A stretch of DNA of 64,000 nt, taken from the NCBI GenBank assembly GCA_963714875.1, contig CAVQQI010000011.1:744001-808000 (forward strand). Direction: 5' to 3'. Under the pieces are notes generated by a model. It searched no databases. It was given only the letters and a program-made list of their open reading frames with translations, and was not told where the DNA came from. Made by a program: the position numbers and the translations under genes. The stretch's first letter is position 1; every line of letters begins with the position of its first letter. This document shows, in pieces, positions 17,868-25,840 of the stretch. The DNA comes from JBAOHV01 sp963714875. Its GTDB lineage: Bacteria; Actinomycetota; Acidimicrobiia; Acidimicrobiales; Microtrichaceae.

Positions 17868-19469
17868 TCAGCTCTCCGGGGTCGTCAGATCGGACCGCGC
17901 TCGGCGGCGTTGGGCGGTCATCGCCTCGGCGGCAGGGACGGCGCACAGCAGCGCCTTGGCCTTGTTGCGGGTCTCCAGCTCCTCGTCGTCGGGAACCGAG
18001 TCCGCAACGACGCCGGCACCTGCCTGCACCGAGGCCCGTCGACGACCATCCGCGCCGGGAGGGTCGACGATCATCGTGCGGATCGCGATCGCGGTGTCGA
18101 TGCTGCCGGAGAAGTCCAGGTAGCCGACGATCCCGGCGTAGGGCCCGCGCCGGGTGGGCTCGAGTTCGTCGATGACCTCCATCGCCCGCACCTTCGGCGC
18201 GCCCGACACCGTGCCGGCGGGCAGCGTCGCGCGCAGGACGTCGATCGGGGTGAGCCCCTCGGCGAGCGTGCCGGAGACCTGCGAGGTCAGGTGCATGACG
18301 TGGCTGTAGCGCTCCAGGGTCATCAGCTCGTCGAGGTGACAGGTGCCGAACTCGACGACCCGACCGACGTCGTTGCGGGCCAGGTCGACCAACATGATGT
18401 GCTCGGCGCGCTCCTTGGGGTGCTCGACCAGCTCTGCTGCGAGCTGACGGTCGTGCTCGTCGGTACGACCGCGGAAGCGGGTTCCGGCGATCGGACGTGA
18501 GATGACCCGGCCCTCCAACAGCTGCACCATCGGCTCGGGGGAGCAGCCGACGAGGGTCAGCTCCTCCTCGCGCACGTAGTACATGTACGGGCTGGGGTTG
18601 ATCCGACGCAGCACCCGGTAGACGTCGAGCGGATCGGCATCCAGCTCGACGTCGAAGCGCTGGGACAGCACCACCTGGAACACGTCGCCGGAGAGGATGT
18701 ACTCCTTCGCCGCGCCGACAGCGTCCTGGTAGGCCCCGGTCGGCATCGACGAATCGACCCGGGGCACCTCTCCCGGTCCGGGTGCGGCCACGAGCGGCTC
18801 GTCGATCGGGGTCGCGCCGTCACTCGCCATCTGCTCGATCCGGGCGATCGCGTCGTCGTACGCGGCGTCCAGGGTCGCGTCGTCGTCGCCGGGAGCGACG
18901 AACGCGTTGGAGATGAGCGTGACCTGCTGGTTCCAGTGGTCGTACGCCGCCAACTCTCCGAGCACCGACATGACCGCGTCGGGCCAGCCGCGGTCATCGG
19001 TCGGCGGGTCGGGCAGGTGCTCGACCTCTCGGACGACGTCGTAGCCGAGGTAGCCGACGACGCCGGAGTGCAACGGCGGCAGCGACTCCCCGGGCTCACC
19101 GAAGTCCGCTGCCACCGGCGCCCGGTAGCGCTCCAGCAGCGATTCCAGCGTGACCAGCACGCTGGAATCGGCGTCCAGCTCGCCGGCGAGGTCGCCGGTG
19201 ATCGACACGGTGCCGCCGCGGGCGACGAGCTTCGCTCTCGGTGAGCGACCGACGAAGGACCAGCGGCTCCAGCGGCCGCCGTGATCGACCGATTCCAGGA
19301 GGAACCCCGGAGAACCGGTCTCATCGTCGCCACAGAGCCGCACGAACGCAGCAACGGGGGTGGTGAGATCTGCCAGCAGCGTCCGCCAGACGGGCACCAC
19401 TCGGTGGTTGCGAGCCAGGCGCCGGAAGGTCTCCCGGTCCGGGGTGACCGTGGCGACGCCGCTGCTCAT
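17868..19469 (-). CDS. trpE: Anthranilate synthase component I
   Basis: Makes anthranilate from chorismate with ammonia from TrpG (not in this window). 533 residues with the N-terminal LLES-type motif (FLLESVDHGGRWSRWSF) that binds tryptophan for feedback inhibition, then GDVFQVVLSQRF, PIAGTRFRGRTDEHD, DLARNDVGRV and LPAGTVSGAPKVRAMEVI of the chorismate-binding domain. ATG 19469 overlaps the hisI stop as ATGA, so histidine and tryptophan genes are translationally linked here. The last residues QRRRARSDLTTPES extend slightly past the usual end. Confidence 0.96.
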   Translation of the reverse strand: MSSGVATVTPDRETFRRLARNHRVVPVWRTLLADLTTPVAAFVRLCGDDETGSPGFLLESVDHGGRWSRWSFVGRSPRAKLVARGGTVSITGDLAGELDADSSVLVTLESLLERYRAPVAADFGEPGESLPPLHSGVVGYLGYDVVREVEHLPDPPTDDRGWPDAVMSVLGELAAYDHWNQQVTLISNAFVAPGDDDATLDAAYDDAIARIEQMASDGATPIDEPLVAAPGPGEVPRVDSSMPTGAYQDAVGAAKEYILSGDVFQVVLSQRFDVELDADPLDVYRVLRRINPSPYMYYVREEELTLVGCSPEPMVQLLEGRVISRPIAGTRFRGRTDEHDRQLAAELVEHPKERAEHIMLVDLARNDVGRVVEFGTCHLDELMTLERYSHVMHLTSQVSGTLAEGLTPIDVLRATLPAGTVSGAPKVRAMEVIDELEPTRRGPYAGIVGYLDFSGSIDTAIAIRTMIVDPPGADGRRRASVQAGAGVVADSVPDDEELETRNKAKALLCAVPAAEAMTAQRRRARSDLTTPES

Positions 19470-19831
19470 GTGCCGAAGTCGCGGAAGAAGCAGGTGTACG
19501 CGCCGGTGTGGCAGGCGCCGTTGCCCTCCTGTTCGACCCGGAACAGCAGCGTGTCGCCGTCGCAGTCATACGACGCGCTGCGGATGAACTGGCGATCGCC
19601 GGAGGTGTCGCCCTTGCGCCAGACCTCGGAACGCGAACGGGACCAGAAGACCGTGCGTCCCTGCTCCAGGCTCATCCGCAGGGTCTCGGCGTTCATCCAC
19701 GCCATCATCAGCACGGCGTTCGTGTCGACGTCCTGCACGATCGCTGCGACCAGCCCGTCGTCGTTGTAGCGGACCTGTTCCAGGTCCTCGTCACGGACGG
19801 GGATCGGGGTGACGGCGGGCGAGTCGGGCAT
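19466..19831 (-). CDS. hisI: Phosphoribosyl-AMP cyclohydrolase
   Basis: Opens the adenine ring of PR-AMP in histidine synthesis. Expected motifs: RYNDDGLVAAIVQDVDT, VLMMAWMNAETL, FWSRSRSEVWRKGDTSG, and the zinc-binding segment SYDCDGDTLLFRVEQEG with ACHTGAYTCFF at the end. There is no HisE (PR-ATP pyrophosphatase) fusion. ATG 19831 gives the normal length of 121 residues; the longer frame adds unrelated sequence. It is away from the main his cluster (22823-28250) and overlaps trpE by four bases. Confidence 0.95.
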   Translation of the reverse strand: MPDSPAVTPIPVRDEDLEQVRYNDDGLVAAIVQDVDTNAVLMMAWMNAETLRMSLEQGRTVFWSRSRSEVWRKGDTSGDRQFIRSASYDCDGDTLLFRVEQEGNGACHTGAYTCFFRDFGT

Positions 19832-19936
19832 CGACTCATCGTAGGAGGCAGCGGATCGACCACCCCAACCGGTTCTCACCCGTCCTGGTGCCGGGAACTG
19901 CGCGGTGCTCCGCTTCCGGTCCCCGCTGGTCGGCGG

Positions 19937-20563
19937 TCAGGCGACCCGCTCGAACAGGTAGGCGAACGGCGACCTCGTGTACGCGACCCCGCGGCCGCTG
20001 GCGTGCAGGGAGTCCCTCGTCACGTCGACGTCGCGCTTGGGGACCAAGTACGTGTCCAGCTCACGCGACGTCACCGAGTACCCGCCCGAACGCGACGTGA
20101 TCACCCCCGACAGGCGATAGCGGGAGTCGATCGATGCCATCGCTGCGTCGCCATGGCTCGGGTTCACCAGGAGTGTGCCGCCCACCCGCAGGTACCGGGT
20201 GCAGTGCTCGGAGATGAAGCCCGCGTAGAGCGAGATGAGGAGATCGAACTCGCCGTCGTCCACGCCGAGAGCGTCGGTGTAGTCCGCGCCGATGAAGCGC
20301 ACCGAACGGGTCGCGGGGTCGACGCCATGTTCGACCAACAGCTGCTCGACGCCCTCCTCATCACCGAAGAACTGCGCAGCACGTCGATCCATGTCGACGT
20401 AGGTGACCGAGGGCCACACGAACGAGGGAGCGAGGTCGACGTACGAGCCGGCGTACAGCACCGTCGAGGCATCGACCTTCTCGGCGACGGCGGTGAACAG
20501 CCGGTGGCGATCGCCGACGTGTTGGTCCTGCTTGTCCCACAGCTTCCGCGTCCGGTCGAGCAT
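19937..20563 (-). CDS. SAM-dependent methyltransferase-like protein
   Basis: About 208 residues with a Rossmann-like methyltransferase pattern: VLYAGSYVDLAPSFVWPSV (motif I region), YVDMDRRA (acidic residue ending strand 2), FIGADYTD, and EFDLLISLYAGFIS (motif IV). Motif I lacks the usual GxGxG, reading LYAGSYVD, so catalysis is uncertain. ATG 20563 (MLDRTRKLWD) is preferred over 20593. It follows the GroES-like gene on the same strand after 70 bases. The target is unknown. Confidence 0.7.
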   Translation of the reverse strand: MLDRTRKLWDKQDQHVGDRHRLFTAVAEKVDASTVLYAGSYVDLAPSFVWPSVTYVDMDRRAAQFFGDEEGVEQLLVEHGVDPATRSVRFIGADYTDALGVDDGEFDLLISLYAGFISEHCTRYLRVGGTLLVNPSHGDAAMASIDSRYRLSGVITSRSGGYSVTSRELDTYLVPKRDVDVTRDSLHASGRGVAYTRSPFAYLFERVA

Positions 20564-20632
20564 GGCTCGACCATAGGACCTGCCGTCGTGCACCGGGCCC
20601 GAACGGTCGCGACTACGGGGTGCGCCCGCAGC

Positions 20633-20971
20633 TCACATGTACAGGCCGGTGGAACCCTCTTCGAGTCGTTCGGCGGCCACCGCGTGGATGTCTCGCTCGC
20701 GCAGGATGATGAACGTCTCGGCGCGCACCTCGACCTCGTAGATGTCCTCGGGGTTGAACAGCACGTGGTCGCCGTCCTGCACCGCTCGCACGTTCGGGCC
20801 GGTGGCGCGCACCTCGGCCCACGCCAGCCGCTTGCCCAGCTGTGCGGTGGCCGGGATGACGATGCCGCCGCTGGAGCGTCGCTCCTCGTCCGCGGCATCC
20901 ATCTTCACCAGGATCCGGTCGTTCAGCATCCGTACCGGCAGCCGCTCATCGGGTCCGTCGACCGCACTCAT
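20633..20971 (-). CDS. GroES-like co-chaperonin paralogue, short roof
   Basis: 112 residues matching the Cpn10 fold: LNDRILVKMDAADEERRSSG then GIVIP (mobile-loop region), AEVRATGPN, GDHVLFNPED, and the end FIILRERDIHAV. Compared with canonical GroES, the segment between GPN and GDHV is only about six residues, so the roof beta-hairpin is nearly gone. A C-terminal extension AAERLEEGSTGLYM is added. No GroEL gene is adjacent. The start overlaps the LLM oxidoreductase stop by four bases, indicating coupled translation. It may be a specialised co-chaperonin or a GroES fold used for another purpose. Confidence 0.8.
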   Translation of the reverse strand: MSAVDGPDERLPVRMLNDRILVKMDAADEERRSSGGIVIPATAQLGKRLAWAEVRATGPNVRAVQDGDHVLFNPEDIYEVEVRAETFIILRERDIHAVAAERLEEGSTGLYM

Positions 20972-21915
20972 GGGCCGGTCAACTCCCTCGCTGCGGGCAG
21001 CACCTCGGTCGCCAGCAGATCCAGATGCTCCAGATCGTCCACGTCCAGCACCTGCAGGTAGACCCGCGACATCCCGGTGCGGGCGAACCGCTCCAGCTTC
21101 TCGACCAGCTGCGCAGGAGTTCCGGACAGACCGTTGCTCGCCAACTCCCCCGGCTCACGTCCGATCGCGGCGGCACGGCGGGCGATCTCGGCGTCGTCGC
21201 GGCCGCAACACACGACCTGTGCCGCGGAACGGATCACCTCGGAGGGGTCGCGGTCCACCTCAGCACACGCCCGGTCGATGTTGGCCTGCAGCCCCAGGGT
21301 CGTGTCCACGTCGGCGAACGGCACGTTGTACTCGTTCGCGTACCGGGCGACGAGCGCCGGGGTGCGCCGGGGTCCGAACCCGCCGATGACGATCGGTGGG
21401 CCGCCGTCCTGCACGGGCTTGGGCAGCGCCGGCGAATCGATGATCGGCCACACGGCGCCGTCGTTGCTGAAGGTCTCGCCGACCGGCGTGCGCCACAGAC
21501 CGGTGATGATCGCCAGCTGCTCGTCGAGCCGGTCGAAGCGCTCACCGAGCGGTGGGAACGGGATGCCGTAGGCGCGGTGTTCGTCGTCGAACCAGCCAGC
21601 GCCGAGCCCCAACTCGACGCGCCCGTCCGACATGTCGTCGACCTGCGCCACCGCGATGGCGAGCGGCCCCGGATGCCGGAACGTCGCCGAGGTCACGAGC
21701 GTGCCGAGGCGGATGGTCGAGGTCTCCCGGGCGATCGCTCCCAGGGTCACCCACGAGTCGGTCGGCCCGGGCAGCGCACTGCCGTCACCCATCCGCAGGA
21801 AGTGGTCGGAACGGAAGAACGCGTCGAAGCCCAGCTGTTCGGCGCGTTGGGCCACGGCCAGCTGCTGGGCGTAGCTGGCGCCCTGTTGGGGCTCGACGAA
21901 GATCCTGAGGTCCAT
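20968..21915 (-). CDS. LLM-class F420-dependent oxidoreductase
   Basis: A 315-residue luciferase-like monooxygenase fold. Marks include FFRSDHFLRMGDG, DSWVTLGAIARETSTIRLGT, ELGLGAGWFDDEHRAYG, and PPIVIGGFGPRRTPALVARYAN. This subgroup in actinobacteria usually uses reduced F420, but the cofactor is inferred from family only and the substrate is unknown. Start ATG 21915. It leads a small operon with the GroES-like and methyltransferase-like genes and is divergent from a PIG-L deacetylase. Confidence 0.87.
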   Translation of the reverse strand: MDLRIFVEPQQGASYAQQLAVAQRAEQLGFDAFFRSDHFLRMGDGSALPGPTDSWVTLGAIARETSTIRLGTLVTSATFRHPGPLAIAVAQVDDMSDGRVELGLGAGWFDDEHRAYGIPFPPLGERFDRLDEQLAIITGLWRTPVGETFSNDGAVWPIIDSPALPKPVQDGGPPIVIGGFGPRRTPALVARYANEYNVPFADVDTTLGLQANIDRACAEVDRDPSEVIRSAAQVVCCGRDDAEIARRAAAIGREPGELASNGLSGTPAQLVEKLERFARTGMSRVYLQVLDVDDLEHLDLLATEVLPAARELTGP

Positions 21916-21951
21916 GCGGCGAACCTACCCCGGGCGTGCCGGCTCCCCACG

Positions 21952-22740
21952 ATGAGCCGGTACGGTCCGGGCGTGGCGACCGTCGCGTTCCTGCACGCAC
22001 ATCCGGACGACGAGGCGATCTTCAGCGGCGGCACCATGGCGGCACTCGCAGCCGCCGGGCACCGTGTGGTGCTGCTGGTCGCGACCGGCGGAGAGCTGGG
22101 CAGTGAGATCGAGCACTCGCCGCTCGACCGGTCGCCGCTCCACGAGGCCCGCCGCGCCGAGGCCGACGCGGCCGCGGCGCTGCTGGGCGCTGCTGCGGTG
22201 CACCACCTGGGCTACGGCGACTCCGGCCTGGCCGGCAACGCGGCGAACAGCGCAGATGGCGCCTTCTTCGTGGCGGACCGGGCAGAGGCCGCCGGGCGTG
22301 TCGCAGGTGTCCTGCGCCACGAGTCGGTCGATGCGCTGGTGGTGTACGACGACCACGGCATCTATGGCCACCCCGACCACGTGCAGGGGCACCTGGTCGG
22401 GCTCGCTGCGGCCGAGCTGGCCGGCATCGAGCACCGCTACGAGATGACCGTCGACCGCGAGTACCTGCACTTCGTCGAGACCCACCTGGTCGAAGAGGCC
22501 GCACTCGCGGGGGACCTGGGTCTGGCCGGTTCGCAGGTCGGTCACGCCTCGGTCGAGATCCACCTGAGCATCGACGTGCGGTCCCATCTGGAGGCCAAGC
22601 GGTCCGCGATGGCGGCGCACCGCAGCCAGCTGCCCGAACACGCCCCGGTGTTCGGTCTGGACCCGGATCGTTTCGCCGAGGTCTACGGCTGGGAGTGGTA
22701 CCGGCGCCTGGGACCGCCCGGGCCCCTCGACGAGCTCTGA
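21952..22740 (+). CDS. PIG-L/LmbE-family deacetylase (MshB/Mca-like)
   Basis: A zinc-dependent N-acetylglucosaminyl deacetylase fold. The metal motif AHPDDE is near the N-terminus, with VVYDDHGIYGHPDHVQGH giving the catalytic Asp and third His ligand. Relatives deacetylate GlcNAc-inositol (MshB) or hydrolyse mycothiol conjugates (Mca); with an mshD-like gene at 29633 a mycothiol role is plausible but not shown. ATG 21952 and GTG 21973 are both possible starts; the second would begin VATVAFLHAHPDDE, closer to family norm. No ribosome-binding site decides it. Confidence 0.88.
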   Translation: MSRYGPGVATVAFLHAHPDDEAIFSGGTMAALAAAGHRVVLLVATGGELGSEIEHSPLDRSPLHEARRAEADAAAALLGAAAVHHLGYGDSGLAGNAANSADGAFFVADRAEAAGRVAGVLRHESVDALVVYDDHGIYGHPDHVQGHLVGLAAAELAGIEHRYEMTVDREYLHFVETHLVEEAALAGDLGLAGSQVGHASVEIHLSIDVRSHLEAKRSAMAAHRSQLPEHAPVFGLDPDRFAEVYGWEWYRRLGPPGPLDEL

Positions 22741-22785
22741 GCGCCGTTGCAGCGCAGCACAACTGCTGGCCGGCGTAGGGCGCTC
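22739..22785. terminator. Convergent-gene hairpin between PIG-L gene and hisF
   Basis: GAGCGCC at 22739-22745 pairs with GGCGCTC at 22779-22785, with an inner GTTG/CAAC pair. It sits between the stops of two convergent genes, where a bidirectional terminator is expected. No T-run is seen. Confidence 0.4.
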
Positions 22786-22822
22786 GCTCCGCTGACGTGG
22801 CACGGGCGTACCTGCCGCTGGC

Positions 22823-23590
22823 TCAGACGGGGCGGACCGTCACACCCGCCGCGGCCATCGCCGCCTTGACCTGTCCGATGCTGAACTCGCCGAAATGGAA
22901 GATCGACGCCGCCAGCACCGCATCGGCGTGTGCCGCGGTGACGCCCTGGACCATGTGGTCCAGCGTGCCGACCCCACCCGAGGCGATGACCGGCACGTTG
23001 ACCGCGTCGACCACCGAGGCGGTCAGATCGACGTCGAACCCGTCCTTGGTGCCGTCACGATCCATCGAGGTCAGCAGGATCTCGCCGGCGCCCAGCGCCG
23101 CGACCTTCGCCGCCCACTCGACGACATCCAGCCCGACGGGTGTCCGCCCGCCGTGGGTGAACACCTCCCAGCCGGCGCCACCGTCGGTACGCCGCCGGGC
23201 GTCGATGGCCACCACGACGCACTGCGCGCCGAACTCGTCCGCGATCTCGGCGACCAGTTCGGGCCGGTCCACCGCCGCGGTGTTGACCCCGACCTTGTCC
23301 GCGCCGGCGCGCAGCATGCGCCGTGCGTCCTCGACGCTGCGGATGCCGCCGCCGACGGTGAAGGGGATGAACACCTCTTCCGCGACGTGGCGGACCATGT
23401 CGATGGTGGTGTCGCGTGCGTCCGATGACGCGGTGATGTCCAGGAAGACCAGCTCGTCGGCGCCCTCGGCGTCGTAGCGCGCCGCCAGTTCGACCGGGTC
23501 GCCGGCATCACGCAACTCGACGAAGTTCACGCCCTTCACGACCCGGCCGGCATCGACGTCCAGACAGGGGATGACCCGTGCGACGTTCAT
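22823..23590 (-). CDS. hisF: Imidazole glycerol phosphate synthase, cyclase subunit
   Basis: Uses ammonia from HisH and PRFAR to form IGP and AICAR. The 255-residue barrel starts VARVIPCLDVDAGRVVKG (catalytic Asp), has ELVFLDITAS, PFTVGGGIRSVEDAR, AGADKVGVNTAAV, VVVAIDARR, LTSMDRDGTKDGFD (second catalytic Asp) and PVIASGGVGTLDHM. ATG 23590 overlaps the hisA stop by four bases. It is last in the his run and ends toward the convergent PIG-L gene. Confidence 0.97.
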   Translation of the reverse strand: MNVARVIPCLDVDAGRVVKGVNFVELRDAGDPVELAARYDAEGADELVFLDITASSDARDTTIDMVRHVAEEVFIPFTVGGGIRSVEDARRMLRAGADKVGVNTAAVDRPELVAEIADEFGAQCVVVAIDARRRTDGGAGWEVFTHGGRTPVGLDVVEWAAKVAALGAGEILLTSMDRDGTKDGFDVDLTASVVDAVNVPVIASGGVGTLDHMVQGVTAAHADAVLAASIFHFGEFSIGQVKAAMAAAGVTVRPV

Positions 23591-24324
23591 GCTCCACCAC
23601 CGGCGCACGCAGCCACGCCCTGGGCGACGGTGAAGGCACCCTCGTAGATGGCTCGGCCGGCGATCACCCCTGACAGGGTGCGCCCACCGGACTCGAGCGC
23701 GGCCAGGGTCGAGAGATCCTCCAGCGTGCCGACGCCACCCGAGGCGATGACCGGGATCGAGGTCGCGGCGAGCACGTCGGACAGGCCCGCGACGTCAGGA
23801 CCCTCGAGGGTCCCGTCGCGGCTGATCTCGGTCACGACCAACGCCGCGACGCCCGCATCGGCGAACGCTGCAGCCAGGTCCAACAGGTCCTGACCCGACC
23901 CCTCCAACCACCCGCGGACCGCGACCTCGCGGCCCCGGGCGTCCAGACCGACCGCCACCGGGCGCCGGGCAGCCAGACGCCGGACGAACGCCGGGTCCTC
24001 GAGCGCGGCGGTGCCGACCACCACCCGTGCGACACCCGCGTCGAACAGGGCCTCGGCCGCGGCCTCGTCGCGCACCCCGCCGCCGCTCTGCACCGGCACC
24101 GAGACACCAGCTGCGATCGCCGCGACGACCTCCCGGTTGACCGGTTCGCCGGAACGGGCCGCGTCCAGGTCGACCACGTGGATCCAGGAGGCGCCCTCGG
24201 CCTCGAACGCCTGCGCCTGGGCGACGGGATCGTCGCCGTAGACCGTCTCTCGGTCGTAGTCGCCCTGGTAGAGGCGCACGCAGCGACCGCCGAGCAGGTC
24301 GATGGCGGGGTACAGATCGATCAC
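23587..24324 (-). CDS. hisA: ProFAR isomerase
   Basis: Opens the ribose of ProFAR in histidine synthesis. A 245-residue duplicated half-barrel: LYPAIDLLGGRCVRLYQGDY (catalytic Asp), VQSGGGVRDEAAA, VVGTAALEDP, ALVVTEISRDGTLEGPD (second catalytic Asp) and PVIASGGVGTLEDL. A separate TrpF exists, so HisA need not cover both reactions. It overlaps hisH and hisF at both ends, indicating one tightly coupled mRNA. Confidence 0.96.
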   Translation of the reverse strand: MIDLYPAIDLLGGRCVRLYQGDYDRETVYGDDPVAQAQAFEAEGASWIHVVDLDAARSGEPVNREVVAAIAAGVSVPVQSGGGVRDEAAAEALFDAGVARVVVGTAALEDPAFVRRLAARRPVAVGLDARGREVAVRGWLEGSGQDLLDLAAAFADAGVAALVVTEISRDGTLEGPDVAGLSDVLAATSIPVIASGGVGTLEDLSTLAALESGGRTLSGVIAGRAIYEGAFTVAQGVAACAGGGA

Positions 24325-24972
24325 GACGGGGCTCCTGCGGTCCGCAGGGCGGCCAGTTGCACGAAGTTCGACAGCACGGCGAGACCGCCGGTGCCCGACT
24401 TCTCGGGATGGAACTGCATCGCGTGGACGTTGCCCCGCTGCACCGCTGCGGTCACCGGCGCCCCGTAGTCACAGGTGGCCACGACGTCGTCGGTCGCCTC
24501 GGCGGCGAAGGAGTGCACGAAGTACATCCAGGGCCGCTCGCCCAGCCCGGCGAACAGCGCGGGGCTGCCGATCAGGTCCACCTGGTTCCACTGCATCTGT
24601 GGGTGCTTGACGCCATCGGGAAGACGCCGCACCACGCCGGGCAGGATGCCCAGCCCGTCGACACCCGGCGACTCCTCGGAGCGGTCGTAGAGCAGTTGCA
24701 TGCCGACGCAGATGCCGAGGAACGGCCGACCCGACGCCGCAGCGGTCCTGGCGAGCTCGTCCAGGCCCGTGCGGGCAAGTGCCTCGCGGCAACGACCGAA
24801 GGCTCCGACACCGGGCAGCACGACCGCGTCGGCCCGGGCGATCTGGGTCGGCGTCCGCAGTCAGGTGCGCATCCGCTCCGACGTGTTCGAGCGCCTTCTG
24901 CGCGGACCGCAGGTTGCCGATGCCGTAGTCGAGCACTGCGATCGACGGCCGCGGGCCCGCCGCGGCGGCCAT
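24321..24972 (-). CDS. hisH: IGP synthase glutaminase subunit, frame-disrupted
   Basis: Class I glutamine amidotransferase that feeds ammonia to HisF. The start (24972) reads SIAVLDYGIGNLRSAQKALE; the rest, in another frame, has LPGVGAFG, PFLGICVGMQLLYDRSEES (nucleophile Cys), and MQFHPEKSGTGG (catalytic His and Glu). The frame changes near 24850 at a CCC run; removing one C would give ADQIARADAVVLPGVGAFG, an exact family match, so a one-base error is likely. It overlaps hisA by four bases and hisB by one. Confidence 0.93.
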
Positions 24973-25613
24973 CAGAGGACGCCCTTGGTCGACGGCACAC
25001 CGGTGCCTTCGATGCGCACCGCATCGCGCAGCGAGCGCGCTGCGGCCTTCACCGATGCCTCCATGATGTGATGCGTGTTGCGGCCCCGCACCATGGTCAG
25101 GTGCAGCGTGATGCCCGCCGAGGTGACCACGGCACGCCAGAACTCCTCCATCAGCTGCGGGTCGAACGGCGGGTCACCCAGGATCTTCACACCCGGCGGA
25201 TCGATGTCGTAGTGCAGGAACGGCCGACCCGACAGGTCCAGGACCGACTCGACCACGGCCTCATCCAACGGGACGCGCAGGGACGCGAACCGCCGGACGC
25301 CGGACTTGTCGCCCAGGGCCTCCTTCAGCACCGAACCCAGCAGGATCCCGGTGTCCTCGACGGTGTGGTGCGAGTCGATCTGCAGATCGCCGGTGGCCTG
25401 CACGGTCAGATCCAGCCCGCCGTGACGCCCGAGCTGGTCGAGCATGTGGTCGAAGAACGGCAGGCCGGTCGAGCAGTCGGTGCGACCGGATCCGTCGACG
25501 TCGATGTCGATGGTGATGTCGGTCTCGGCGGTGCGGCGCGACGCGGAGGCGGAACGCTTGCGGGCCGGGGCGGGGGCCGGATCGGATGGCGATGTCGGGT
25601 CGGGGGTGCTCAC
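24972..25613 (-). CDS. hisB: Imidazoleglycerol-phosphate dehydratase
   Basis: Manganese enzyme that dehydrates IGP. 213 residues with the duplicated metal motifs HHTVEDT and HHIMEAS, plus FFDHMLDQLGRHG and DLSGRPFLHYD. There is no N-terminal phosphatase domain, so histidinol-phosphate phosphatase must be elsewhere. GTG 25613 follows a GGGAA box; the first 30 residues (Pro/Ser/Ala-rich, then RKRSASASRRTAETD) form a slightly long leader before the fold. The 227 bases upstream hold two copies of a hairpin repeat. Confidence 0.95.
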   Translation of the reverse strand: MSTPDPTSPSDPAPAPARKRSASASRRTAETDITIDIDVDGSGRTDCSTGLPFFDHMLDQLGRHGGLDLTVQATGDLQIDSHHTVEDTGILLGSVLKEALGDKSGVRRFASLRVPLDEAVVESVLDLSGRPFLHYDIDPPGVKILGDPPFDPQLMEEFWRAVVTSAGITLHLTMVRGRNTHHIMEASVKAAARSLRDAVRIEGTGVPSTKGVL

Positions 25614-25665
25614 GTGGTCAAGATTCCCACAGGGCTGAGGCGACCGTGGAGTCGGTTCCGCACAG

Positions 25666-25806
25666 CACACTCCGGGCGGCACCACGACGGCCGGCGAGCA
25701 CCGGTGCCGCCCAGAACCGGAGCGGCCCAACTGACGGATCCGCCACACTCTGGGTGGCACCACGACGGCCGGCGAGCACCGTTGCCGCCCAGAACTCGAT
25801 CGGCCC
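25666..25806. repeat. Two 63-bp direct repeats, each able to fold, upstream of hisB
   Basis: Copies at 25666-25728 and 25744-25806 match at 57 of 63 positions. The first contains the perfect 10-bp inverted repeat GGGCGGCACC / GGTGCCGCCC (25674-25683 and 25703-25712); the second keeps the arms with a wobble and a mismatch. They lie between hisC and hisB, which are on the same strand, so they would be in the his transcript if it is continuous. Confidence 0.75.
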
Positions 25807-25840
25807 GAGCGCGTCAGCCCGAGCGGACCCGCCGGGAGCG

